From NCBI RefSeq assembly GCF_016925615.1, contig NZ_CP070499.1, forward strand, positions 2,852,001-2,916,000: 64,000 nucleotides of DNA, in the 5' to 3' direction. The notes below the pieces were generated by a model. The model ran no database searches. It saw only the letters and a program-made list of their open reading frames with translations, and was not told the DNA's origin. The stretch comes from Natronosporangium hydrolyticum (GTDB taxonomy: Bacteria > Actinomycetota > Actinomycetes > Mycobacteriales > Micromonosporaceae). Each line of letters starts with the position of its first letter. Position 1 is the stretch's first letter. This document shows positions 6,868 through 14,884 of this stretch, piece after piece. The position numbers and the translations under genes are program-made.

Positions 6868-7938
6868 TCAGCGCCACGGGCCGCGGCGTAGCCGGAGGCC
6901 GCGCTGGCGCAGCCGCGAAATCTCCCAGCCGCCGACCGCCGTGACGGTCATCGCGCCCACCAGGGTCAGCACTGTCGCGACTCCAGTGGGGATCGGCAGT
7001 GGCAGGTCCCGGACCGGGAGCCGGATCGGCATACCTATGAGCGCCAGGAGGCTCAACCCGGCCAGCGTCCAGGTGACCGCAATCGTGATCAGCGGTGCGA
7101 GTAGCGGATGCGCGTCGGCGCTGTTGAACATGTTCTGGGCGATGTAGTAAGTGGCGGCGGCCAGGAAGACGATCGGCCACAGGGCCAGCGGGTTGAAGAA
7201 CAGCGCGAGGACGTCTTCACGACGGTCCACCGTCACCCGCTCGGCCGGTTGACCGACCATCGAGAGAGCGGCGAAGATCGCCACGATCGAGCCTGCGAAG
7301 ATCACCGCCAGGATCGGCCTCGTCATCGCGCGGGCGGCGGCGCCGCGTTGCCCCCGATGGACCGCGAGCAGCGCCACCACCAGTGACATGACTAGGACCA
7401 CGGCGGCGATGACGATAGCGTTGCTGGTCTGGATGAAGACCTGCTCGGCGTAGTCGACGAGCGCGGCCGGCTGGTAGTGGATGATCACGGAGGCGAAGAC
7501 CGCGACCCCCAGCCAGCTCCGGGCTCGCCCGATCCGGGCGACCGTCTGATCGTCGATCCGGTAGACATCGCGCGGCGTGAAGAGCAACCGGCTCAGCGCG
7601 CGCGGCGAGAGGAAGACCCGGAACGTGGGTCGGGGGCGGCCGGAGATCTCGCCGCGTCGAAGATTGTGCCGCCGCGCCGCCGCGACCGCGCCGAGGCAGC
7701 CACCGAGGATCGCGAGGGCGGCCAGCACCGACAGGATGGTGGCCAGTCGGTTGTCGGCCTCCGAGAACACCCCCGGCTCGCGGTCCCCGCCGCCGGTCTC
7801 CACGATGATCGCGTTGATCATCGCACCACCGCAGACCACCACGACCGCGGCGACGAAACCGAGCACAATGCTCAGCAGGCCCGGCCAGGTGAAACCGGCG
7901 CTCGGGCGCGGTGGTGCCGGCGGATCGTGGTCGTGCAC
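6868..7938 (-). CDS. Polytopic membrane protein of unknown function
   Basis: A 356-residue protein with about seven hydrophobic segments. The first is near residue 20-45 (WPGLLSIVLGFVAAVVVVCG), the second at AILSVLAAL, others at AIVIAAVVLVMSLVVALLAV, ILAVIFAGSIVAIFAALSM, LWPIVFLAAATYYIAQ and TWTLAGLSLLALIGMP, with a final one around VATVLTLVGAM. A cytoplasmic stretch after the second segment is rich in Arg (RRHNLRRGEISGRPRP) and is followed by RDVYRIDDQ. I do not recognise the family. The GTG at 7938 is preferred over the TTG at 7953 because a GGGGAGG ribosome site lies just before it. It is divergent from the PadR gene, 250 nt away, which leaves open shared control. Confidence 0.6.
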   Translation of the reverse strand: MHDHDPPAPPRPSAGFTWPGLLSIVLGFVAAVVVVCGGAMINAIIVETGGGDREPGVFSEADNRLATILSVLAALAILGGCLGAVAAARRHNLRRGEISGRPRPTFRVFLSPRALSRLLFTPRDVYRIDDQTVARIGRARSWLGVAVFASVIIHYQPAALVDYAEQVFIQTSNAIVIAAVVLVMSLVVALLAVHRGQRGAAARAMTRPILAVIFAGSIVAIFAALSMVGQPAERVTVDRREDVLALFFNPLALWPIVFLAAATYYIAQNMFNSADAHPLLAPLITIAVTWTLAGLSLLALIGMPIRLPVRDLPLPIPTGVATVLTLVGAMTVTAVGGWEISRLRQRGLRLRRGPWR

Positions 7939-8128
7939 CGGTTGCCTCCCCAATAGCGTGAGCTTGCGCCAACCCTAAGTGCGCGTGACGTGACGCACGC
8001 CGGCCATTCGGATCAGGAAAACCACCGCTTAGGCCACTGTGGTCGGAAGGCTCGTGTGAACTGGGCTGGCCGGGGTCGGCGCCGCCGAGATCCCCACGCC
8101 TCGTTGCAGGGCCGCCGTTCGGGGCCGT

Positions 8129-8166
8129 ATACTCGAAGTTGAGCATTCGATCATGAGTATATGCTC
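8129..8166. promoter_or_regulatory. Operator-like palindromes upstream of padR
   Basis: ATACTC at 8129-8134 is inverted as GAGCAT at 8141-8146 (consensus half-site ATRCTC, spacing 6). A second pair, GAGTAT then ATGCTC (8155-8166), repeats the same half-sites back to back. Four matching half-sites within 38 nt, 20-57 nt before the PadR start, are what an autoregulated PadR operator would look like. The family binding mode is known; the assignment here is inference. Confidence 0.6.
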
Positions 8167-8185
8167 GGAGGGGCGTGATCGGCCG

Positions 8186-8830
8186 GTGGCGAAGCGGCGC
8201 AAGGTGGGCAACCTGATGGCGTTGGCGATCCTCTCCGTGGTCGCCCATCGATCGATGCACCCCTATGAGATGGCCGCCGCGCTGCGTGGCTGGGGCAAAG
8301 GCGAGGACATGAAGATCAAATGGGGCTCGCTCTACGCGGTGGTGCAGAACCTGGCTAAGCACGGGCTGCTGGCCGAAGCGGGCACCAGCCAGGAGGGGCG
8401 CCGTCCGCCGCGGACCGTCTACCGGATCACCGACGCCGGCCGCGCCGAGCTGGTCGACTGGGCGCGGGAGCTGCTCTGCGAGGTCGGTTCGGAGTTCCGG
8501 GCGGGCTTGTCGGTGATGGTGGTGTTGCCGCCCGATCAGGTGGTCGAGCTGCTTCAGCAGCGCATCATCGGGCTGGCAGGTGAACTCACCCGGCGACGGG
8601 AGGCGCTCGCGGCCGCCGCCGTCGAGGTGCCCCGGCTGTTCCTGGTGGAGGACGAGTATGACCTTGCGGCGCTGGCGGCCGAGCACGAGTGGGTGACCGC
8701 CCTGCACCGGGAGCTCATCGACGGCACTTTCCCGGGCCTCGCGCAGTGGCGTGACTTTCACGTCCACGGTGAGGTTCCGGCCGACATGAGAGAACTCGCC
8801 GAGAGGGGGATCGAGCGCGGCAGGCAGTGA
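8186..8830 (+). CDS. PadR-family transcriptional regulator
   Basis: A 214-residue regulator. The N-terminal winged helix-turn-helix reads NLMALAILSVVAHRSMHPYE, then MAAALRGWGK, then IKWGSLYAVVQNLAKHGLL with the PadR-specific GSLY motif, and RTVYRITDAGRAEL for the wing. The C-terminal Vir-like half (residues 100-214) is helical, for dimerisation and ligand response. PadR proteins are repressors that respond to small phenolic or toxic compounds and usually control an adjacent efflux or detoxification gene. The next gene on the same strand, 182 nt on, is an FAD monooxygenase, which makes it the likely target. I use the GTG at 8186 rather than the ATG at 8153, because the latter lies inside the operator palindromes. 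Confidence 0.85.
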   Translation: MAKRRKVGNLMALAILSVVAHRSMHPYEMAAALRGWGKGEDMKIKWGSLYAVVQNLAKHGLLAEAGTSQEGRRPPRTVYRITDAGRAELVDWARELLCEVGSEFRAGLSVMVVLPPDQVVELLQQRIIGLAGELTRRREALAAAAVEVPRLFLVEDEYDLAALAAEHEWVTALHRELIDGTFPGLAQWRDFHVHGEVPADMRELAERGIERGRQ

Positions 8831-9012
8831 CCAGGGGTCCCGGTGGCGGCGCGGCAACGCCGCGCACCGGGACCGAGCACCCCGAAACCGATGACACGCC
8901 GAGCCCAGTGGGCTCCAGCGGATTCACCCGGCCCCGAAGGCGGCAACCAGAGGATAACCGGGTCGTCTCCCGTGTCACGGTCCCACCGAAAAAGACTGAT
9001 GAGGAGACGACA

Positions 9013-10221
9013 ATGGCACGTGTCAAGACTGCGGCCGTCATCGGCGGCGGCATCGCGGGCCCGGTGGCGGCGTTGGCGCTGCATCGCGCCGGCATCCAGG
9101 CGACCATCTACGAGGCGTACAGCACCAGCGCGGAGGGCATCGGCGGGACGATCGCCCTGGCGCCCAACGGGGTTGCGGCGTTGGAACACGTCGGTGCCGC
9201 CGCCGCAGTGGTGGATCGGGCGCTGCCCAGTCCGCGGATGGTGATGGCGATCGGCGCTCGCAAGCGGGTCCCGCTGCCGAGCTTGCCGGACGTGCCGCCG
9301 TTGCGGTTGGTCTCGCGCGGCGATCTCTATCAGGCCATCTACGACCAGGTCGCCGAGCAACAGGTCCAGGTCGAGTGGGGCAAGCGGCTGGTCGAGGTGC
9401 GCGAGCAGCGGTCCTCGGTGGTCGCGATCTTCGCCGACGGTAGCGAGGCGGTGGCCGATGTGTTGATCGGCGCCGACGGCGTCCACTCGACGGTCCGCCG
9501 GTTGATCGACCCGGCAGCCCCCGGCCCGCGTTACACCGGCATGCTCGGATTCGAGGGGGTCGCCGGTTACGAGGCGCCGGTCGAGGCCGGGACCATGACC
9601 TTCGCGTTCGGCAAACGCGCCTACTACCTCTACTGGCCGGGCGTCGACGGCGGCACCGCCTGGGGCGCGAATCTGCCACACCCTCAGCCGATGTCGCTGC
9701 TCGATGCGCGGGCGGTGGCGACCGACCAGTGGCTGCGGACCCTCCGGGAAGTCTACAGTGGAGACGAGCCAGGCGGCGAGCTCGCCGAGCAGACCGGGCC
9801 GGACTCGCTGCAGGTGGCCGGCGCGCTCTATCTCATGCCGCCGGTTCCCCGCTGGCATCGGGGACGGCTGGTGCTGGTCGGGGACGCGGTTCACGCCCCG
9901 TCCAACAGTTCCGGGCAGGGCGCCTCACTCGCGATCGAGAGCGCGGTGCAGCTGGCACGTTGCCTGCGCGACCTCGACGACCCGGCGGCAGCGTTCGCCG
10001 CGTATGAGCGGCTGCGGCGCGGGCGGGTGGAGCGGGTCGCGAAGCGGGCGGCCCGAACGAACCGGGTAAAGGCCCCGGGCCCGATAGCCCAGGCGATGAT
10101 GGCGGTGCTGATGCCACTGTTCGTCAAGAGCGCGACGAACTTCGAGAAGACGCTCGGGCCCGAGCAGCGGTACCGGATCGACTGGGACGCCCCGGTCACG
10201 CGTGATCCGGTGCTCGCCTGA
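9013..10221 (+). CDS. FAD-dependent monooxygenase (aromatic hydroxylase type)
   Basis: A 402-residue flavoprotein of the PHBH/TetX-like class that hydroxylates small aromatic or polyketide substrates with NAD(P)H and O2. Near the N-terminus is the Rossmann motif AAVIGGGIAGPVAALALH, then the glycine-rich IGGTIALAPNG. The DG motif is GADGVHSTVRRL, and the GD motif that binds the FAD ribityl chain is LVGDAVHAPSNSSGQGASLA. Length and motif order are normal. An ATG at 9013 with GAGGAGA just upstream fixes the start; the frame is open upstream to 8827, but that part lacks conservation signs. Position downstream of padR suggests inducible detoxification or tailoring. The true substrate cannot be read from sequence. 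Confidence 0.82.
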   Translation: MARVKTAAVIGGGIAGPVAALALHRAGIQATIYEAYSTSAEGIGGTIALAPNGVAALEHVGAAAAVVDRALPSPRMVMAIGARKRVPLPSLPDVPPLRLVSRGDLYQAIYDQVAEQQVQVEWGKRLVEVREQRSSVVAIFADGSEAVADVLIGADGVHSTVRRLIDPAAPGPRYTGMLGFEGVAGYEAPVEAGTMTFAFGKRAYYLYWPGVDGGTAWGANLPHPQPMSLLDARAVATDQWLRTLREVYSGDEPGGELAEQTGPDSLQVAGALYLMPPVPRWHRGRLVLVGDAVHAPSNSSGQGASLAIESAVQLARCLRDLDDPAAAFAAYERLRRGRVERVAKRAARTNRVKAPGPIAQAMMAVLMPLFVKSATNFEKTLGPEQRYRIDWDAPVTRDPVLA

Positions 10222-10234
10222 GGTGGTGAGTCGG

Positions 10235-10264
10235 GACTGACCAGCGGCCGGCCGCTGGTCAGTC
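10235..10264. terminator. Bidirectional terminator between monooxygenase and NUDIX genes
   Basis: A perfect 30-bp palindrome: arm GACTGACCAGCGGCC at 10235-10249 followed directly by its inverse. It lies between two convergent genes and overlaps the NUDIX stop codon (10259-10261), so it would end transcripts from both sides. Confidence 0.75.
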
Positions 10265-10921
10265 GAAGGCGGTGGGCAGCGTGGGATCGGCGTGGTGTGC
10301 CCGCATCAGCTGCAGTTGCTCGACGGTGGTGCGGCGGGTGGAGAGTTCGGGCAGCGCGTCGAGGTCGAAGAAGCCTACGTCGGTGGTCTCTTCGTCGAGG
10401 CCGGCGGTCGGTGTCTGCCCCGGGTCGAGCTGCTCTACCAGGAAGAAGAGCTTGTAGATGTGCCACGGGCTGGCGCCGTGACCGTTGCGGGCGGAGCCGT
10501 CGTGCACCGCGGCTAGCCGTAGGGGCCGTACCGTCAGGCCGGCTTCCTCGGCGAATTCCCGTACCACCGCGGTCGCCGGTGGGTCCATGGCGTCAGCCCA
10601 ACCGCCGGGGAGCGTCCATAGCCCGTCCCGTTTCTCCTGCACCAGCAGGACCCGGCCGGCGGTGTCGAAGAGCGCCCCGCGCACATCCACCTTCGGGGTG
10701 GCGTGGCCGGCCTCGGCCGCGAGCGCCGACCGCAGCTGCGCCGGGTCGCCCTGGCTGAGCATGGCCAGGATCTCGGCGGCGGTGCTGCGCAGCTGCTCGT
10801 ACCGTGCCCGGTCGTAGCGGTCGGTGGCGTAGTTGAGGCCGTTCTGGGCCATCGCAGCGAGCTCCACCGCGAGTTCGTGGAGCCGGCGTCCGGAGTCGGG
10901 CACCGGGTGGGCGTCGGTCAC
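10259..10921 (-). CDS. NUDIX hydrolase with N-terminal helical domain
   Basis: A 220-residue protein. Residues 1-75 (ELAVELAAMAQNGLNYATDR, YEQLRSTAAEILAML) match the helical NUDIX_N-type domain found in a group of NUDIX enzymes acting on nucleoside-diphosphate derivatives. The NUDIX fold follows: KVDVRGALFDTAGRVLLVQE, then LPGGWADAMDPPATAVVREF and AEEAGL, which is the Nudix box G-x5-[E/D]-x7-REUxEExGU with Asp instead of the first Glu. The substrate is unknown. It is transcribed leftward and converges on the monooxygenase gene. Confidence 0.8.
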   Translation of the reverse strand: MTDAHPVPDSGRRLHELAVELAAMAQNGLNYATDRYDRARYEQLRSTAAEILAMLSQGDPAQLRSALAAEAGHATPKVDVRGALFDTAGRVLLVQEKRDGLWTLPGGWADAMDPPATAVVREFAEEAGLTVRPLRLAAVHDGSARNGHGASPWHIYKLFFLVEQLDPGQTPTAGLDEETTDVGFFDLDALPELSTRRTTVEQLQLMRAHHADPTLPTAFD

Positions 10922-10964
10922 CGTACGAGTGTGTCACCTCGCCGGTGACCGACGCCCTCGGGCG

Positions 10965-12404
10965 TCAGCTGTCGCGGTACTCGCCGCGGTCCTGGCCCCA
11001 CCGGGTGTGGTAGACGCCGTCGCGGTCGGTGCGCCGGTAGGTGTGGGCGCCGAAGTAGTCCCGCTGGCCCTGGATCAGGTTCGCCGGCAGCTGGTTGGCG
11101 CGGATGCTGTCGTAGTAGGAGAGCGCCGCGCCGAAGCCCGGCACCGGGATGCCGCGCGCGGTGGCGCTGGCGATGACCCGCCGCCAGCCGTCCTGCGCCC
11201 CCGCCAGCGCCTCGGCGAAGTGGGGGGAGCTCAGCAGGGTGGGCAGCGTCGGCTCGGTGTCGAAGGCGGCGCGGATCCGGTCCAGGAACTCGGCCCGGAT
11301 GATGCAGCCGCCGCGCCAGATCGCCGCGACCGCGCCGAGGTCGATCGGCCAGCCGTACTCTTCGCCGCCGGCGCGGATCTGCTGGAAGCCCTGCGCGTAC
11401 GCGACGATCTTCGACGCGTAGAGGGCCTGCTCGATGTCTTCGACGATGCCCTCGGCGCCCTTGCCGGCGGACTCGGTGTGCTGCGGTCCGGCGAGGCCGC
11501 GGGCGGCGGCGCGGACGGTGGCGTCGCCGGAGAGCGACCGGGCGAAGGTCGCTTCGGCGATGCCGCTGACCGGCACCCCGAGGTCGAGCGCCACCTGCAC
11601 GGTCCAGCGGCCGGTGCCCTTCTGCTCGGCCTGGTCCTGGACCACGTCCACGAACGGCTTGCCGGTGTCGGCGTCCACGTGTGACAACACCTCGGTGGTG
11701 ATCTCGACCAGGTAGGAGCTCAGCCGGCCCTGATTCCAACCCCGGAACACTTCGGCGATCTGCGCGGGGGTCAGCCCGGCCGCGTGCCGTAGCAGGTCGT
11801 ACGCCTCGGCGATGAGCTGCATGTCGGCGTACTCGATGCCGTTGTGCACCATCTTCACGAAGTGGCCGGCGCCGTCGGGCCCGATGTGGGCGACGCAGGC
11901 GTCGCCGTCGACCTGGGCGGCGATGTCGGTCAGCATCGGCGCCAACGACGCGTACGCCTCGGCCGAGCCGCCGGGCATGATGCTGGGACCGTTGAGGGCG
12001 CCCTCTTCGCCGCCGGAGATGCCCACGCCGACGAAGTGCAGGCCGCGCTCGCGCAGGGCCGCCTCCCGCCGGCGGGTGTCGGCGAAGTGGGCGTTGCCGC
12101 CGTCGATGATGACGTCACCGGGTTCCAGCAGCGCCGCGAACTGCTCGATCACCGCGTCGGTGGGCCCGCCGGCCTTGACCATGATCACCATGCGGCGGGG
12201 CCGTTCCAGCGAAGCGACGAACTCTTCGGGCGTCTCGGCCGGCACGAAGGTGCCCTCATCGCCGTGGTCGGCGACGAGCGACTTGGTCTTGGCGACCGAC
12301 CGGTTGTAGAGGGCTACCGGGTGTCCGTGGCGGGCCAGGTTACGGGCCAAATTGCTCCCCATGACCGCGAGACCGATGACACCGATGCGGGCTTGCTGCG
12401 ACAA
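10965..12404 (-). CDS. gnd: 6-phosphogluconate dehydrogenase, NADP-dependent decarboxylating
   Basis: A 479-residue enzyme of the oxidative pentose phosphate pathway, converting 6-phosphogluconate and NADP+ to ribulose 5-phosphate, CO2 and NADPH. The N-terminal Rossmann domain reads IGVIGLAVMGSNLARNLARH. The substrate loop is GISGGEEGALNGPSIMPGG, and the catalytic Lys and Asn lie in HFVKMVHNGIEYADMQLI. The C-terminal all-helical dimer domain ends with the IRANQLPANLIQGQRDYFGA and HTYRR segment that closes the partner's active site. The length matches the long (E. coli-type) form. It stands alone on the minus strand, with a palindrome in the upstream gap at 12437-12456. Confidence 0.95.
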   Translation of the reverse strand: MSQQARIGVIGLAVMGSNLARNLARHGHPVALYNRSVAKTKSLVADHGDEGTFVPAETPEEFVASLERPRRMVIMVKAGGPTDAVIEQFAALLEPGDVIIDGGNAHFADTRRREAALRERGLHFVGVGISGGEEGALNGPSIMPGGSAEAYASLAPMLTDIAAQVDGDACVAHIGPDGAGHFVKMVHNGIEYADMQLIAEAYDLLRHAAGLTPAQIAEVFRGWNQGRLSSYLVEITTEVLSHVDADTGKPFVDVVQDQAEQKGTGRWTVQVALDLGVPVSGIAEATFARSLSGDATVRAAARGLAGPQHTESAGKGAEGIVEDIEQALYASKIVAYAQGFQQIRAGGEEYGWPIDLGAVAAIWRGGCIIRAEFLDRIRAAFDTEPTLPTLLSSPHFAEALAGAQDGWRRVIASATARGIPVPGFGAALSYYDSIRANQLPANLIQGQRDYFGAHTYRRTDRDGVYHTRWGQDRGEYRDS

Positions 12405-12436
12405 CGTCTCTGACTCCGTTCGCTACCGACCACTGT

Positions 12437-12456
12437 CGCGATCGTCATCGATCGCG
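12437..12456. promoter_or_regulatory. Palindrome between gnd and amidohydrolase genes
   Basis: CGCGATCG at 12437-12444 is inverted as CGATCGCG at 12449-12456 with a TCAT spacer. It lies 33 nt upstream of gnd (leftward) and 80 nt upstream of the rightward amidohydrolase, a natural place for a shared operator. No regulator can be named. Confidence 0.35.
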
Positions 12457-12536
12457 CCTGTCGGGCCTGTGCTGTTCTGGTACGTACGTAGTCTGCCAGG
12501 GTTGCGGTGGCTGGCTGCGCGCGGTTGGGTGTGGGC

Positions 12537-13763
12537 ATGCTGCTGCGCTTCGAAGCTGATCTGCTGATTCCGGGTCGGGGCGACCCGGTTACCACGGCGG
12601 TGGTGGTCGTCGAGGATGCGACGATTAGCTATGCCGGCCCGGCCGCTACCGCCCCGGCGACCCCGGCTGCAGAGACGATTGCGGCGCCGGTGGTCATGCC
12701 CGGGATGTGGGACTGCCACGGCCACTTCCTCGGGATCCGTTCCATGGACCTGGCCAGGCTGCCGCTGGAGCCGATCGCCGTACGGGCTGCGCGCGCCACC
12801 GGGGATCTCACCGCGGCGTTGAGCGCTGGCGTCACCAGCGTGCGCGAGGTAGGTGGGTTGGGTATCTATCTGGCGCGGGTGGTCGAGGAGGGTTCACTCG
12901 CCGGGCCGACCATCTACTCGGCCGGGGCGATTCTGTCCACCACCGGTGGGCACGGGGACCTCCACAGCTATCCGCTGTCGTGGGTGCATGACTTCACTGA
13001 GCGCGGCGGCGAGCTGCGGGTCGCCGACGGGCCGGCGGAGTGCGCTCGGGCGGTGCGGGAGCAGCTGCGTCGCAACGCCAAGGTGATCAAGGTGTGCGCC
13101 TCCGGCGGTGTGCTCTCGGAGGTGGATCACCCGATCCACCAGCAGTTCACCGACGCCGAACTGCGGGCGATCGTGGAGGTCGCCGGGCTGGCCGACCGGG
13201 TGGTCGCCGCCCACTGTCACGGCAAGCCGGGGATCATGGCGGCGCTCGCGGCCGGAGTGCGCACCATCGAGCATGGGACCTACCTGGACGAGGAGTCGGC
13301 GTCCGCGATGCGGGAGCTCGGCGCGGTGCTGGTACCGACCCGGACGATCATCCGGGAGCTGTTGGACAGCGACGCGGCGCCGCCGTTCGCGATGGCCAAG
13401 CTGCGTGCCTTGGCCGACCAGCACGCCGCCGCGGTGGCGCTGGCTCGGGAAACGGGGGTGACCGTCGCCATGGGTACCGATCTGTCGTTGTCCGGCGATG
13501 GGCCGGTGAGCTGGGGTCGTAACGGGCGGGAGCTGCCCCTGTTGGCCGAGTGCGGATTCACCCCGCTGGCGGCTATCGAGGCGGCGACCGCGAACGGGCC
13601 GGCTACGCTGGGTGGCCAGGCGCCGTGCTCCGGGCAACTGCGGCCCGGCTACGACGCGGACCTGCTGACCTTGGCCGCGGATCCGCTGGCCGACCTGGCG
13701 GTGTTGGCCGATCCGGAGCAGATCACCGGGGTCTGGCGGGCAGGGGCCCGAGTGAAGGGCTGA
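12537..13763 (+). CDS. Metal-dependent amidohydrolase (imidazolonepropionase-like)
   Basis: A 408-residue TIM-barrel hydrolase of the amidohydrolase superfamily. The beta-sandwich N-terminus (LIPGRGDPVTTAVVVVEDAT) leads to VVMPGMWDCHGHF with the HxH metal pair. Further ligands lie in KVIKVCASGGV, VVAAHCHGKPGIMAALAAGV, RTIEHGTYLDEE and MGTDLSLSG, the last with the catalytic Asp. The C-terminal strand ends GYDADLLTLAADPLADLAVL, typical of the group that includes prolidase-like and imidazolonepropionase-like members. Substrate is unknown. The ATG at 12537 and the GTG at 12531 are both possible starts; I see no decisive ribosome site. Confidence 0.82.
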   Translation: MLLRFEADLLIPGRGDPVTTAVVVVEDATISYAGPAATAPATPAAETIAAPVVMPGMWDCHGHFLGIRSMDLARLPLEPIAVRAARATGDLTAALSAGVTSVREVGGLGIYLARVVEEGSLAGPTIYSAGAILSTTGGHGDLHSYPLSWVHDFTERGGELRVADGPAECARAVREQLRRNAKVIKVCASGGVLSEVDHPIHQQFTDAELRAIVEVAGLADRVVAAHCHGKPGIMAALAAGVRTIEHGTYLDEESASAMRELGAVLVPTRTIIRELLDSDAAPPFAMAKLRALADQHAAAVALARETGVTVAMGTDLSLSGDGPVSWGRNGRELPLLAECGFTPLAAIEAATANGPATLGGQAPCSGQLRPGYDADLLTLAADPLADLAVLADPEQITGVWRAGARVKG

Positions 13764-13794
13764 GCACCGATCCGGTGATCGCGCTCACACCTGG

Positions 13795-13841
13795 TTGGCG
13801 ACGGATCCGTATGTCTATAACCTGGCGTGCATAGTCATGCA
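13795..13841 (+). promoter_or_regulatory. arg operon promoter with ARG-box-like operator
   Basis: TTGGCG at 13795-13800 and TATAAC at 13816-13821 form a plausible promoter, with a short 15-nt spacer. TGCAT at 13828-13832 is inverted as ATGCA at 13837-13841 with an AGTC centre, close to the ARG box bound by ArgR. It lies where transcription should start, so arginine-loaded ArgR (encoded six genes downstream) would block initiation. A GGAGGGA ribosome site follows, before the argC GTG. Confidence 0.6.
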
Positions 13842-13864
13842 GCGCGCGGAGGGAGCCGGTTGAC

Positions 13865-14884
13865 GTGGGTACCCGAGTAGCGGTCGCGGGCGCCAGCGGC
13901 TACGCCGGCGGTGAGCTGCTGCGACTGATCGCGGGCCACCCCGAGCTGCAGCTCACCGCCGCCACCGCCCACCAGCAGGCGGGCGCCGCCGCCGGGCAGG
14001 TGCATCCGCAGTTGGCCGCAACCGCCCTGGGGGAGTGGCCGTTGGTAGCCACCGACCCAGCCGCGCTCGGCGAGGCCGATCTGATCTTCCTGGCCCTGCC
14101 CCACGGCGAGTCGGCGGCGCTCGCCGCCCGGCTGCCCGCCTCGGCGAAGGTGGTCGATCTCGGTGCCGACCATCGACTCGTCGATCCGGCGGCGTGGACC
14201 GAGTGGTACGGCGGCCCGCACGCCGGCGCCTGGACCTACGGTCTGCCGGAGCTGCCCGGCCACCGATCGGCGATCGCCGGGGCTGACCGGGTCGCCGCGA
14301 CCGGCTGTTACGCAGCCACGGTTACCCTCGCGCTGGCGCCGTTGCTCGCCGCCGGCCTGGTCGAGCCGGCAGACGTCGTGGTGGTCGCCGCGTCCGGGAC
14401 CTCCGGCGCCGGGCGGGCCGCCAAGCCGCACCTGCTGGCCAGCGAGGTGATGGGTGGCCTCTCGCCGTACAAGGTCGGTGCCCACCAGCACGTGCCTGAG
14501 ATCAAGCAGGCCACCGGCGCCGCCAGCATCTCGTTCACGCCGCTGCTCGCGCCGATGCCTCGTGGCATCCTGGCCACGGTCACGGCTCGCCCGGCGCGGT
14601 CGGTGACCGTCGACGAGGCCCGCGAAGTGCTCGACACCGCGTACCAGGGCGAGCCGTTCGTGCGGCTGCTGCCCGCCGGCCAGTGGCCGCATACCGGCGC
14701 CACCCTGGGCGCCAACACCTGCCTGCTACAGGCGGGCGTAGATCGCGACTCCGGGAGGGTGCTGGTGACCAGCGCACTGGACAACCTGGGCAAAGGCGCG
14801 GCTGGGCAGGCCGTGCAGTGCGCCAACCTGATGCTCGGGCTGCCCGAGACCGCCGGCCTGGCCACTATCGGGGTCGCGCCATGA
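13865..14884 (+). CDS. argC: N-acetyl-gamma-glutamyl-phosphate reductase
   Basis: A 339-residue enzyme of arginine synthesis that reduces N-acetylglutamyl phosphate to the semialdehyde with NADPH. The N-terminal VAVAGASGYAGGELLRLIAG is the nucleotide-binding motif. The catalytic Cys is in RVAATGCYAATVTLALAPL, and the substrate-binding segment is GTSGAGRAAKPHLL with HQHVPEI after it. It starts with GTG, with GGAGGGA 11 nt before it. It is the first gene of the operon; its stop overlaps the argJ start in ATGA. Confidence 0.95.
   Translation: MGTRVAVAGASGYAGGELLRLIAGHPELQLTAATAHQQAGAAAGQVHPQLAATALGEWPLVATDPAALGEADLIFLALPHGESAALAARLPASAKVVDLGADHRLVDPAAWTEWYGGPHAGAWTYGLPELPGHRSAIAGADRVAATGCYAATVTLALAPLLAAGLVEPADVVVVAASGTSGAGRAAKPHLLASEVMGGLSPYKVGAHQHVPEIKQATGAASISFTPLLAPMPRGILATVTARPARSVTVDEAREVLDTAYQGEPFVRLLPAGQWPHTGATLGANTCLLQAGVDRDSGRVLVTSALDNLGKGAAGQAVQCANLMLGLPETAGLATIGVAP

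Noticed and set aside
7217-8857. 546-codon open frame on the minus strand across padR and the membrane-protein gene
   Set aside because: Composition is His/Arg/Gly/Pro-rich and it crosses two recognisable genes and an intergenic region. It has no domain.
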